A stretch of 64,000 bases of DNA from contig NZ_CP038810.1 of assembly GCF_004797125.1 (NCBI RefSeq), positions 3,066,339 to 3,130,338 of the forward strand. The letters are read 5' to 3'. Under the pieces are notes generated by a model. The model was not told the DNA's origin. It ran no database searches and saw only the letters and a program-made list of their open reading frames with translations. A program made the translations under genes and the position numbers. This stretch comes from Flavobacterium sangjuense. GTDB lineage: Bacteria; Bacteroidota; Bacteroidia; Flavobacteriales; Flavobacteriaceae. The first letter of the stretch is position 1. Every line of letters begins with the position of its first letter. This document shows positions 7,980-15,875 of the stretch, one piece after another.

Positions 7980-8507
7980 ATGAATACTTTTAAAATGGCG
8001 ATTATTGGTTTGCTGTTGACTTCTGCAACTGCATTTTCGCAATACAATGATTATTACAATTATAACAGAATGGGGCGATCTAACAGAGATTACTCCACAA
8101 CCTCATCACAACCCTCAGCTGAAGAAATTGAAAAAGCCAAAGCAAAAAAAATTGATCAAATTATTGCAAACTTAAAAACCGAGTTAACATTAGACGAACT
8201 TCAGACTATTGCTATAAAAAATGAAATTGCTTCAAGTATTAAGAATATAGATATTGTTTCCAAAAAAGAAATTTCCGATGAAGAAAAATCAAAAGAAATA
8301 AAAGCACTTACAGATAGAACAGAAGTTACAATCAACTCCTATTTAAACGCAGCACAAAAAGAAAAATATAAAGCTTTAATATCCGAAAGCAAGAGCGGTA
8401 AGAAAGGCAAAAAAGATAAAAAGACTCGAGGTACCCGAGCCAAAGGCGAACAGAGCGAAGCTAAAGACGAACAGAACGAAACTAAAGACAAAACGGTCGA
8501 AGAATAA
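7980..8507 (+). CDS. secreted helical protein, Spy/LTXXQ-like
   Basis: A signal peptide (to about SQ, residue 21) precedes a Tyr/Asn/Ser-rich linker. A helical region follows with TLDELQTIAIKN and LNAAQKEKYKAL, which look like the paired LTxxQ motifs of the Spy/CpxP periplasmic chaperone fold. The last 35 residues are highly charged: a Lys-rich stretch (GKKGKKDKK), then repeating QSEAKDEQNETKD units. The function is not known. Periplasmic or cell-surface location is likely. It is followed 17 bp later by an esterase gene in the same direction. Confidence 0.7.
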   Translation: MNTFKMAIIGLLLTSATAFSQYNDYYNYNRMGRSNRDYSTTSSQPSAEEIEKAKAKKIDQIIANLKTELTLDELQTIAIKNEIASSIKNIDIVSKKEISDEEKSKEIKALTDRTEVTINSYLNAAQKEKYKALISESKSGKKGKKDKKTRGTRAKGEQSEAKDEQNETKDKTVEE

Positions 8508-8524
8508 ATCTAACAATTACCATT

Positions 8525-9325
8525 TTGAAACAGTTTTTATCATTCCTCTTTTTATTTGTTCTTTGCAATGCAAATGCACAACAAAGCACAGCTAGTAAGC
8601 AAGTTTCTTCCTATACAATTGATGCACCTCAATTAAAAACTTCTAAAAAAATTTGGGTGTATTTGCCAAAAAACTACACCGCTTCCACCAAAAAATATCC
8701 CGTCATTTACATGCATGATGGTCAAAATTTGTTTGACACCAGCACTGCTCCGTATGGCGAATGGAATATTGACGAAACCTTAGACAGCATCAATGCTCAG
8801 GTAATTGTCATTGGGATTGAACATGGCGGCGATAAGCGAATAGAGGAATTGACGCCTTATAAAAATGCCAAATATGGTGGCGGTAAGGCCGATGATTATT
8901 TGGATTTTGTTGTCAAAACCCTGAAACCAAAAGTGGACTCCACCTACAGAACCAAGACTAATGCAAAAAGCACAGCGATTTTTGGAAGTTCGCTTGGCGG
9001 ATTGGTTTCGTTTTATGCTGCCATAAAATATCCGGATGTATTCGGAAAAGTAGGTTGCTTCTCACCTTCTTTTTGGTTTGGCAGAAATGAAATGAATGAT
9101 TTATTGGCAAAAACCAAAGACTTTCACACCAAAGTTTATTTCCTATGTGGCGATAACGAAGGCGATGATGATGTTATTCGTGATATGAAAAGGGTAGAAC
9201 ATTGGGTAAACACTAAGCGTTGCGAATGTAAAAAACTAAACAAAGAAGTAATCGTCAAAGGTGGACAGCACAACGAAAAAATGTGGCGTGAGAATTTTAA
9301 AAAGGCGTACCTTTGGCTGTTCTAA
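8525..9325 (+). CDS. secreted alpha/beta hydrolase, putative esterase
   Basis: The start is TTG at 8525, directly giving a signal peptide (MKQFLSFLFLFVLCNANAQ). No in-frame ATG would preserve it. The 266-residue protein belongs to the putative esterase (Esterase D-like, PF00756) group of alpha/beta hydrolases. The nucleophile elbow is GSSLGG (Ser near 158), the oxyanion strand region is YPVIYMHDGQNLFD, and the likely catalytic His is in KGGQHNEKMW near the C-terminus. Relatives cleave feruloyl, enterobactin or acyl esters; the substrate here is unknown. Confidence 0.88.
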   Translation: MKQFLSFLFLFVLCNANAQQSTASKQVSSYTIDAPQLKTSKKIWVYLPKNYTASTKKYPVIYMHDGQNLFDTSTAPYGEWNIDETLDSINAQVIVIGIEHGGDKRIEELTPYKNAKYGGGKADDYLDFVVKTLKPKVDSTYRTKTNAKSTAIFGSSLGGLVSFYAAIKYPDVFGKVGCFSPSFWFGRNEMNDLLAKTKDFHTKVYFLCGDNEGDDDVIRDMKRVEHWVNTKRCECKKLNKEVIVKGGQHNEKMWRENFKKAYLWLF

Positions 9326-9336
9326 AAACTTAAAAA

Positions 9337-9771
9337 ATGAATAACAACGATATCTTTAAAAAACTCCGTGTCGCCTTACAGCTTCGTGATGACCAAATTG
9401 TAGAAATCATGCAATTGGTAGATTTCAGAATTTCCGCTGCTGAATTGGGAGCTTTTTTTAGAAATGCTGATCATCCCAAATATATGGAATGCGGTGATCA
9501 GGTGTTGCGTAATTTCCTTAACGGATTAGTAATTCATTTGCGTGGCACGAAAGAAAGTCCAAAAAATGCTATGGATGTTATCAGACAGAATCAGGATGCC
9601 GTAAAGAAAAACATCACGGAAAAACCGAAAGTTGAATTTAAACCTAAGACAGAATTCAAGCCAAAAACAGATACTAAAAAGAAGCCATTCAATCCAAAGG
9701 ATAAAAAACCTGCACAAAAAATTCAGGTGGTTGAAAAGGTTCAATACAAAAACGGGAAGAACAAAAAATAA
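9337..9771 (+). CDS. DUF1456 family protein (YehS-like)
   Basis: This protein of 144 residues carries two copies of the DUF1456 repeat. The first begins NNDIFKKLRVALQLRDDQI, and the second contains ECGDQVLRNFLNGL. E. coli YehS has the same layout. The C-terminal 45 residues are a Lys/Pro-rich low-complexity tail with KPK-EFKPKTE-like repeats, probably disordered and nucleic-acid or protein binding. The function is unknown. It sits 11 bp after the esterase gene and converges on the NHL protein gene. Confidence 0.85.
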   Translation: MNNNDIFKKLRVALQLRDDQIVEIMQLVDFRISAAELGAFFRNADHPKYMECGDQVLRNFLNGLVIHLRGTKESPKNAMDVIRQNQDAVKKNITEKPKVEFKPKTEFKPKTDTKKKPFNPKDKKPAQKIQVVEKVQYKNGKNKK

Positions 9772-9778
9772 AAAACAC

Positions 9779-11047
9779 TTACTCTTTTACAAACTTACTG
9801 ACATATTTATCTTCTCCTGAATAAGCTTCCATAATATAGATTCCCTTCGCTAAGTTTTCTACATTTATTGTATTGCTATTTTGAGTTTGAAGGATTATTT
9901 TTCCTGAAAGGTCAGTAATGCTAATTTTATCTAAACTGCAATCATTTTCTAGTTGTAATGTAAGTACAGTTGTAACAGGGTTTGGATAGACTGTAATTTT
10001 TGAATCAATATTGTTGTGTGTAACACCAAGTTGTTGTGTGATTTTGCGGATCCTTTCATTGCTCTGATCCCCTATATATATATTCCCCGCGGAATCAATT
10101 GCAACTCCTTCTGGAAAATGAAACTGGGCGGAAACTCCTGCACCATCTGCAAAACCCTGTGTAGAGCCCGCCAGAGTACTAACTACACCTGTCGGAGTAA
10201 TTTTCCGGATTTTATTATTATAAGCATCTGCTACATACAAATTGCCTGCGGGATCAGTCGCTACTCCAAAAGGATAATAAAATTGAGCTGCTGACCCTGT
10301 TCCATCAGCAAAACCTACTGTAGAGCCCGCCAAAGTACTAACCATGCCTGCTGGGGTAATCTTTCGGATTTTATTGTTTTCACTATCTGCTACATATACA
10401 TTGCCTGCGGCATCAATTGTCACTCCTCGAGGAGCATTAAACTTCGCTGCAGTTCCAGAACCATCTGCAAAACCATATGTAGCGCCTCCCGCCAAGGTAC
10501 TCACTACACCCGTTGGGGTAATTTTTCGAATTCTGTGGTTAATCAGATCTGCTACATACACATTACCTGTGGCATCGGTTACCACTCCAGTAGGACTACA
10601 AAACTGAGCGGTAGCGCCCGAACCATTTAAAAAGCCACAAGTTCCCGAACCCGCCAGGGTACTAACCACACCCGCCGGAGTGATTTTTCGGATTTTGTTA
10701 TTTTCAGTATCTGCTACATATACATTACCTGCGGTATCGGTCGCCACTCCAAAAGGATGATAAAACTGAGCGGAACCTCCTGCACCATCTGAAAAGCCTT
10801 GTGTAGAACCTGCCAAAGTACTTACGATACCCGCCGGGGTGATTTTCCGGATTTTGTTGTTCCAGCCATCCGCTACATACAGATTACCTCCAGCATCGAC
10901 TGCCACTCCCAAAGGAGAAAAAAACTGAGCTGTGGCGACCGGGCCATCGGCAAAGCCCTGAGTAGAACCGGCTACAGTCGTTACCTGCTGAGCAGTACTC
11001 ATAAATGTTGTGACAAAGGCACTTAATAAAAAAATGGCTTTTTTCAT
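9779..11047 (-). CDS. NHL-repeat protein with type IX secretion tail
   Basis: The 422-residue protein has a signal peptide and six tandem NHL-type repeats of about 53 residues (about 25-340). Each follows the pattern TLAGS-x-GFADG-x-AQF-x-P-x-GVA-x-D-x-AGN-x-YVAD-x-x-NNKIRKITP. Six repeats would form one six-bladed beta-propeller. The last about 75 residues are a type A Por/T9SS sorting domain (VYPNPVTTVL, then KISITDLSGK and GIYIMEAYSG). The protein should therefore cross the outer membrane by the type IX system and be anchored or released at the surface. The repeats are so similar that the DNA carries a 160-bp tandem repeat array, prone to copy-number change. Confidence 0.9.
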   Translation of the reverse strand: MKKAIFLLSAFVTTFMSTAQQVTTVAGSTQGFADGPVATAQFFSPLGVAVDAGGNLYVADGWNNKIRKITPAGIVSTLAGSTQGFSDGAGGSAQFYHPFGVATDTAGNVYVADTENNKIRKITPAGVVSTLAGSGTCGFLNGSGATAQFCSPTGVVTDATGNVYVADLINHRIRKITPTGVVSTLAGGATYGFADGSGTAAKFNAPRGVTIDAAGNVYVADSENNKIRKITPAGMVSTLAGSTVGFADGTGSAAQFYYPFGVATDPAGNLYVADAYNNKIRKITPTGVVSTLAGSTQGFADGAGVSAQFHFPEGVAIDSAGNIYIGDQSNERIRKITQQLGVTHNNIDSKITVYPNPVTTVLTLQLENDCSLDKISITDLSGKIILQTQNSNTINVENLAKGIYIMEAYSGEDKYVSKFVKE

Positions 11048-11096
11048 ATTTTATTTTGAATGCTAAAAATATAAAAAAGGAAACTAAATCAAAGCA

Positions 11097-11127
11097 AAAA
11101 ATCCTGAACTTTCATTCAGGATTTTTT
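11097..11127 (-). terminator. folD intrinsic terminator
   Basis: On the minus strand the stem AATCCTGAA / TTCAGGATT with a 6-base loop is followed by a T-run. It lies immediately after the folD stop codon. Confidence 0.85.
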
Positions 11128-12015
11128 TTATGCTAGTCTTTGTCTTTTCTGTTCTCTTGCCAATAAAGTATTTTTCAAAAGCATTGCGATTGTCATCGGT
11201 CCAACTCCACCGGGAACAGGTGTTATATAAGATGCTTTTTTGGAAACCGCATCAAAGTCAACATCACCGGTAATTCTATAACCTCTTGCATCATTTTCAT
11301 CAGCAACACGTGTAATCCCAACGTCAATTACGACTGCATCGTCCTTGATCATTTCGGCTTTCAGATAATTGGGAACACCAAGAGCTGTGATAATAATATC
11401 CGCTTGTGTTGTGATTTGGGCAATGTTCTTAGTATAACTGTGCGTAAGTGTTACGGTTGAATTTCCTGGAAAACCTTTTCTTCCCATCAGGATGCTCATT
11501 GGTCTTCCCACTATGTGGCTTCTTCCAATGACAACCGTGTGTTTTCCTTTGGTTTCGACATTGTATCGTTCTAGCAATTCCAGAATTCCAAATGGTGTTG
11601 CCGGAATAAAAGTGGTCATATCCAAAGCCATTTTTCCGAAATTCTCCGGATGAAATCCATCGACATCTTTACTTGGATCGATTGCCATTAATATTTTTTG
11701 GGTGTCAATTTGTTCCGGTAAGGGCAACTGAACAATAAAGCCGTCAATGCTGTCATCGTCATTGAGTTCAGCAATTTTCTTAAGCAATTCCGTTTCCGAA
11801 GTGGTGCTTGGCATTTTGACTAAAGTCGATTCAAATCCAACTAATTCACAGGCTTTGACTTTGCTTCCAACATAGGTTAAACTAGCACCATCATTTCCGA
11901 CAATAACTGCCGCCAAATGTGGCACTTTTTCTCCGTTAGCTTTCATTTTGTTAACCTCAGCCGTGATTTCGGTTTTGATGTCGTTAGAGATTTTTTTTCC
12001 GTCTAATAATTTCAT
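11128..12015 (-). CDS. folD: bifunctional methylene-THF dehydrogenase/cyclohydrolase
   Basis: FolD (295 residues) oxidises 5,10-methylene-THF to methenyl-THF with NADP and hydrolyses it to 10-formyl-THF, for purine and fMet-tRNA synthesis. Visible motifs are YVGSKVKACE (catalytic Tyr and Lys), QLPLPEQID, DVDGFHPENFGKM, the Rossmann loop VIGRSHIVGRP and the C-terminal PVPGGVGPMT. The length is typical. It lies downstream of ffh on the same strand, but a strong terminator separates the two, so it probably has its own promoter in the 54-bp gap or depends on readthrough. Confidence 0.98.
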   Translation of the reverse strand: MKLLDGKKISNDIKTEITAEVNKMKANGEKVPHLAAVIVGNDGASLTYVGSKVKACELVGFESTLVKMPSTTSETELLKKIAELNDDDSIDGFIVQLPLPEQIDTQKILMAIDPSKDVDGFHPENFGKMALDMTTFIPATPFGILELLERYNVETKGKHTVVIGRSHIVGRPMSILMGRKGFPGNSTVTLTHSYTKNIAQITTQADIIITALGVPNYLKAEMIKDDAVVIDVGITRVADENDARGYRITGDVDFDAVSKKASYITPVPGGVGPMTIAMLLKNTLLAREQKRQRLA

Positions 12016-12034
12016 TTGTTGTGTTGTTTATATA

Positions 12035-12064
12035 AATAAAAAAGACGCGAAATATCGCGTCTCT
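12035..12064 (-). terminator. ffh intrinsic terminator
   Basis: On the minus strand AGACGCGA / TCGCGTCT forms a GC-rich stem with a short loop, followed by TTTTTTATTT. It lies between the ffh stop and the folD start. Confidence 0.85.
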
Positions 12065-12069
12065 ACATA

Positions 12070-13398
12070 TTATCTCATTCCACCCATCATCTTCATCAGG
12101 TTCTTACCGCCGCCGCCTTGCATCATCTTCATCATTTTGCTCATTTGGTCGAATTGCTTCATCAGCTGATTAACTTCTTCTATTTTTCTTCCGGAACCTT
12201 TTGCGATTCTGGTTTTTCTTTTCATATCGATGATTGCAGGCTTGCTTCTTTCTTTTGGTGTCATCGAGTGAATAATCGCTTCAATATGCTTGAATGCGTC
12301 ATCTTCAATTTCAACATCTTTCAATGCTTTTCCGGCTCCGGGAATCATTCCGACAAGGTCTTTCATGTTACCCATCTTTTTCACTTGTTGGATTTGGGCT
12401 AGGAAATCATCAAAACCAAATTCGTTTTTGGCTATTTTCTTTTGGATTTTTCTCGCTTCTTCTTCATCATATTGCTCCTGTGCTCTTTCTACCAAAGAAA
12501 CTACGTCACCCATTCCGAGAATTCTCTCCGCCATACGCGATGGATAGAACACATCGATAGCTTCCATTTTTTCTCCGGTTCCAATAAATTTGATTGGTTT
12601 ATCTACAACCGATTTAATAGAAATGGCAGCTCCACCACGAGTATCACCATCTAATTTGGTTAAAATTACTCCGTCAAAATTTAATCTGTCGTTAAAAGCT
12701 TTTGCCGTATTTACCGCATCTTGTCCGGTCATTGCGTCAACAACAAACAAAGTTTCCTGTGGTTTTACAGCAGCATGAACATTGGCAATCTCGGTCATCA
12801 TCTCCTCATCAACTGCCAAACGACCAGCGGTATCGATAATTACAACATTAAAGCCATTCGATTTGGCATACGCAATCGCTTTAAGCGAAATGTCAACCGG
12901 ATTTTTATTTTCCGGTTCAGCGTAAACTTCAACGCCAACCTGACCTCCAACAACCTGTAACTGATTAATCGCCGCAGGACGATAGATATCACAAGCTACT
13001 AAAAGCGGTTTTTTATTCTTTTTGGTCTTAAGATAATTGGCTAATTTTCCTGAGAAAGTTGTTTTCCCTGAACCTTGCAAACCCGACATTAAAATTACGG
13101 TTGGATTTCCGGAAAGGTTGATTCCTGTAGCATCACCACCCATTAATTCGGTTAATTCGTCTTTTACGATTTTAACCAATAATTGTCCCGGTTGCAATGT
13201 CGTTAATACATTTTCACCGATTGCTTTTTCTTTAACTCTTGTGGTAAAATCTTTGGCGATTTTAAAATTAACATCGGCGTCAAGTAAAGCACGACGGACT
13301 TCTTTCAAAGTTTCGGCTACATTGACTTCGGTAATTTTTCCATGTCCTTTTAAGATATGGAAAGCTTTATCTAATTTATCACTTAAATTATTGAACAT
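12070..13398 (-). CDS. ffh: signal recognition particle protein Ffh
   Basis: This is the SRP54 GTPase (442 residues) that binds signal sequences of nascent membrane proteins and 4.5S RNA and docks with FtsY. Order of domains: N-terminal four-helix bundle (1-90), G domain with GLQGSGKTT (P-loop), DTAGR and TKLDGD (G4), then the Met-rich M domain from about 300. The M domain ends in a GGGGKNLMKMMGG tail typical of Bacteroidota. A -7-like element TAAATTTG occurs on the minus strand at 13424-13431, 26 bp upstream of the start. Confidence 0.98.
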   Translation of the reverse strand: MFNNLSDKLDKAFHILKGHGKITEVNVAETLKEVRRALLDADVNFKIAKDFTTRVKEKAIGENVLTTLQPGQLLVKIVKDELTELMGGDATGINLSGNPTVILMSGLQGSGKTTFSGKLANYLKTKKNKKPLLVACDIYRPAAINQLQVVGGQVGVEVYAEPENKNPVDISLKAIAYAKSNGFNVVIIDTAGRLAVDEEMMTEIANVHAAVKPQETLFVVDAMTGQDAVNTAKAFNDRLNFDGVILTKLDGDTRGGAAISIKSVVDKPIKFIGTGEKMEAIDVFYPSRMAERILGMGDVVSLVERAQEQYDEEEARKIQKKIAKNEFGFDDFLAQIQQVKKMGNMKDLVGMIPGAGKALKDVEIEDDAFKHIEAIIHSMTPKERSKPAIIDMKRKTRIAKGSGRKIEEVNQLMKQFDQMSKMMKMMQGGGGKNLMKMMGGMR

Positions 13399-13423
13399 AG
13401 ATGACTTTGCTTTTAATGAAGTG

Positions 13424-13431
13424 CAAATTTA
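13424..13431 (-). promoter_or_regulatory. probable -7 element of the ffh promoter
   Basis: TAAATTTG on the minus strand fits TANNTTTG. I do not see a TTG at the proper distance, so this is a partial match. Confidence 0.4.
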
Positions 13432-13464
13432 AGGATTTGATTTAGAAATTCTATGATAGAATAA

Positions 13465-13502
13465 ATAAAAAAACCATCTCGTTTTAGATTGAGATGGTTT
13501 TC
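13465..13502 (-). terminator. terminator of the 154-residue lipoprotein gene
   Basis: AAAACCATCTC and its complement GAGATGGTTTT form an 11-bp stem around a 10-base loop. A T-run follows on the minus strand. Confidence 0.85.
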
Positions 13503-13532
13503 AAATACTATTAATTCTTTTTCATGTTTACA

Positions 13533-13997
13533 TTAGTTCTTGGTAAAGACCAAAATATCTGTCCCACCATTTCCACCGCTTACATCTATTAGAGATATTG
13601 TAGTAGCAGTATGGCTAACTACATCCCAATCATCAGTCAAATCTGCAAAGTCAACCGGAGTTGTAAACCCAATATTAAAATCTAAATCACTGCTTGGATT
13701 ATCATCATTGCTATCGTCTGAAGTTACAGACCAAGTTCCGGTATAAGTGTTGGTTCCGTTTGTGGCAGTCAAAACACCTCCTGAAGCAAACGTGAAATTA
13801 TATCCTGTAAAATGATTGGTTTCATCATTTCCTGAATCTACATAACTGGTAACTCTCCAGGTACCGCTTGTAGCAGTATTGATTACCGGTGTTGGATCTC
13901 CTCCAGAAGATGAATTATCGTCATCTGAGCTACACATCGAAGCAACGTTTAGCATAAATAGGGAAAAAAGGGCTGGGATTAAAATTAACTTTTTCAT
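13533..13997 (-). CDS. surface lipoprotein with calycin-like domain (short paralogue)
   Basis: This 154-residue protein has a signal peptide ending at MC (Cys21), followed by SSDDDN. The C-S-S-D-D-D pattern is the export signal that sends Bacteroidota lipoproteins to the cell surface. The mature part is one beta-rich domain: SGTWRVTSYVDSGNDETNHFTGYNF, a GTW strand, DDWDVVSHTATTISL and a final LVFTKN. The same domain forms the C-terminal third of the neighbouring lipoprotein at 14190-15218 (for example TGSWYVSYY, NYYNGYNFNF, EEGWKVLEFTATSMRL, LNFTKN). The fold resembles lipocalin-like heat-shock/META folds; this is inference. Met at position -1 of the lipobox is unusual. No function is known. 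Confidence 0.75.
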   Translation of the reverse strand: MKKLILIPALFSLFMLNVASMCSSDDDNSSSGGDPTPVINTATSGTWRVTSYVDSGNDETNHFTGYNFTFASGGVLTATNGTNTYTGTWSVTSDDSNDDNPSSDLDFNIGFTTPVDFADLTDDWDVVSHTATTISLIDVSGGNGGTDILVFTKN

Positions 13998-14062
13998 GTT
14001 TTTTTTGTTATAGGTTTATAAAATTTTGTTTTGAGTGCGCCTCTTTTATTGAAACAAAAAGC

Positions 14063-14080
14063 AAAAAAAATACCCTACTT
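14063..14080 (-). promoter_or_regulatory. AAGTAGGGT-T-run motif, copy A
   Basis: The minus strand reads CTAAGTAGGGTATTTTTTTT, about 65 bp upstream of the short lipoprotein gene. Matching copies occur at 15262-15275 and 15839-15852. Its role is unknown; it may be a binding site or promoter part. Confidence 0.5.
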
Positions 14081-14123
14081 AGAAATGCAAAATTTCTGTC
14101 TTAGGTTTGATAAAAAGTGAAAT

Positions 14124-14148
14124 GAAAAAACCAGCACTATGGCTGGTT
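14124..14148 (-). terminator. terminator of the 342-residue lipoprotein gene
   Basis: AACCAGC and GCTGGTT pair around a 6-base loop and are followed on the minus strand by a T-run. It lies 41 bp after the stop codon. Confidence 0.75.
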
Positions 14149-14189
14149 CTAAGTATTTGCAAAAAGTTATTTCTAGCTTACAGTTTAAT

Positions 14190-15218
14190 TTAGTTCTTAG
14201 TAAAATTCAAATAATGATTGTCACTTCCTCCACCGCTTTCCTCTCTTAATCTCATAGAAGTAGCCGTAAACTCAAGTACTTTCCAGCCTTCTTCCATTTC
14301 CTCTAAAGCTGAGCCATCATAATGTAAATCAAGTCTTTGATATCCATTTTCATCATTTATATCCCAATCTCCATTAATAGTAATGCTGTTTTTTATCGCA
14401 GTACAAGTTCCGTTTGGATTAAAGTTAAAATTATAGCCGTTGTAATAATTCGTTTGGTCATGACCATCTCCGTAGTAATAGGAAACATACCACGAACCAG
14501 TTGTCAAAACATCTGATAAGACAAGAGTTCCTGAACTCGTAGTATCACAATCATTAATAACATTTTCTATGGCGGACTCAAGTTGTGAATTAGTCGTAAT
14601 GGCAATATTATCACCGCTTGAATTGGTTAACGTTATCGGAAACACAAATCCAACTATTTCGCCATCAGTCAAATTATTTACAAAAGTATATAGCTGATTA
14701 TCGTTTTGCAAAGTGACTGAACTTGCTACCTGATCGTTAGAATTGTAAATATTGATAGAAATAGGATAATTAAAATTGATACAGAAAATGTCACGATAAG
14801 GGCTATCATCTCCATATCCTGCGATGATACTTTCAAATTCTGCTTCTGTCGCTACATCATGCTCGTAATAATTTGGATAAACCATGGTAATAGGAAAACC
14901 AAAGTGAACTATATCATCATCCGTAGCGCTTTGGTTTTTTATATCCTGAACCGCTTGGAAATCGGACTCAGAAACTACATAAACGTATTGACTGTTAACT
15001 GTAACGTGTGCCGGCAATTTTATACTACAATTGCTTGTCCCATCTAAAACATTATCGGCAGTAGTTTCATATTGAGACACTCTACTTATAAGCGAAGATA
15101 TTGGTGATGATTTGGCAAAACTGTTTTGAGTGTTAAGCGTTATCGTTTCTGATTCGTCCTGACACGAAAAAAACGTTAACACAAAAAAATATAGCAACAA
15201 TAAATAACTCTTTTTCAT
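14190..15218 (-). CDS. surface lipoprotein, two-part, with calycin-like C-terminal domain
   Basis: I start the protein at ATG 15218 (342 residues) because this directly gives a lipoprotein signal, MKKSYLLLLYFFVLTFFSC-QDESE, with Cys19 as the lipidated residue. A longer frame to 15260 would bury it. Residues about 45-250 hold two beta-rich stretches with similar FGFPITMVYP and FVFPITLTN sequences, each followed by an acidic ATEAEFESII / TTNSQLESAI segment, so this part looks like an internal duplication. Residues about 255-342 are the domain shared with the 154-residue neighbour. It is divergent from the sigma factor gene (104 bp between starts). The arrangement suggests that it belongs to the same signalling or uptake system. 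Confidence 0.75.
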   Translation of the reverse strand: MKKSYLLLLYFFVLTFFSCQDESETITLNTQNSFAKSSPISSLISRVSQYETTADNVLDGTSNCSIKLPAHVTVNSQYVYVVSESDFQAVQDIKNQSATDDDIVHFGFPITMVYPNYYEHDVATEAEFESIIAGYGDDSPYRDIFCINFNYPISINIYNSNDQVASSVTLQNDNQLYTFVNNLTDGEIVGFVFPITLTNSSGDNIAITTNSQLESAIENVINDCDTTSSGTLVLSDVLTTGSWYVSYYYGDGHDQTNYYNGYNFNFNPNGTCTAIKNSITINGDWDINDENGYQRLDLHYDGSALEEMEEGWKVLEFTATSMRLREESGGGSDNHYLNFTKN

Positions 15219-15261
15219 GGTATCATAAGCACTTTTGACGTAATTAAAACAAAGTTGCAAT

Positions 15262-15275
15262 AAAAAACCCTACTT
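15262..15275 (-). promoter_or_regulatory. AAGTAGGGT-T-run motif, copy B
   Basis: The minus strand reads CCTAAGTAGGGTTTTTTATT, 44-57 bp upstream of the 342-residue lipoprotein start and in the divergent region facing the sigma factor gene. The core AAGTAGGGTTTTTT is identical to copy C. CCTA-AG-TAGG is a small inverted repeat. Confidence 0.5.
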
Positions 15276-15322
15276 AGGAAAAAAAAATTAAATTTAAACT
15301 CTCGAAAAATTCAAAAAAGTAA

Positions 15323-15844
15323 ATGGAAGAAAACAATTCTGATGGCATCTGTGAAGAATTAATTTTTTCAGGTTTTTTTAAAGCTAACGTAAAATCATTA
15401 CGGAATTACTTGTATTTCAAATTTGGAAACGAGGAAAAAGCTAATGATGTTACGCAAGATTCCTTTATAAAGCTATGGGAAAACTGCAAAAAAGTACCTT
15501 TAGAAAAAGCCAAATCTTATTTATATACTATTGCCAATAATGCTTCATTAAATGAAATAGCACATCAAAAAGTAGTTTTAAAATATGCCCAAAATAATGC
15601 AGGCAATGATAAAACTAATCTGAATCCGGAGTTTTTGATAGAAGAAGAACAATTCAAACAAAAACTGGAAAAAGCAATAGAAAAACTAACCGAAGGGCAA
15701 AGAACTGCTTTTCTTTTACACCGAATAGAAGGGAAAAAATATCACGAAATTGCAATTATGCTTGACATCAGCGTTAAAGCAGTTGAAAAAAGAATTCATG
15801 GCGCATTAGTTTCTCTACGAGCAGAAATCGAACAGATCAAGTAG
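15323..15844 (+). CDS. ECF RNA polymerase sigma factor (FecI-like)
   Basis: A 173-residue sigma-70 family factor of the extracytoplasmic function group. Region 2 (about 20-90) has YLYFKFGNEEKANDVTQDSFIKLWE with the -10-binding helix. Region 4 (about 115-170) has LTEGQRTAFLLHRIEGKKYHEIAIML-type sequence and the HTH SVKAVEKRIHGAL. The downstream FecR-type anti-sigma factor and STN-type receptor make it the output of a cell-surface signalling relay. Ligand binding at the receptor would release the factor at the inner membrane. The stop codon TAG is itself part of motif copy C. Confidence 0.95.
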   Translation: MEENNSDGICEELIFSGFFKANVKSLRNYLYFKFGNEEKANDVTQDSFIKLWENCKKVPLEKAKSYLYTIANNASLNEIAHQKVVLKYAQNNAGNDKTNLNPEFLIEEEQFKQKLEKAIEKLTEGQRTAFLLHRIEGKKYHEIAIMLDISVKAVEKRIHGALVSLRAEIEQIK

Positions 15845-15852
15845 GGTTTTTT
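15839..15852 (+). promoter_or_regulatory. AAGTAGGGT-T-run motif, copy C
   Basis: AAGTAGGGTTTTTT spans the sigma factor stop codon and lies 24 bp before the FecR start. The 14-mer is identical to copy B on the other strand. Confidence 0.5.
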
Positions 15853-15875
15853 AAAATTAAAATGTTTTTAAACAA

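Noticed and set aside
10016..10607. Plus-strand frames across the NHL repeat array
   Set aside because: They reflect the periodic coding of the opposite strand; the repeats explain the open frames.
9779..11047. 160-bp repeat array considered as a CRISPR or satellite
   Set aside because: The repeats are in frame, encode NHL blades and have no spacer structure.
12118..13432. Several open plus-strand frames opposite ffh
   Set aside because: They are antisense shadows of a highly conserved gene, rich in Phe/Ser/His runs without any recognisable domain.
15219..15260. Fourteen-codon N-terminal extension of the 342-residue lipoprotein
   Set aside because: It would place residues before the lipoprotein signal and block export; it also overlaps the upstream regulatory region.
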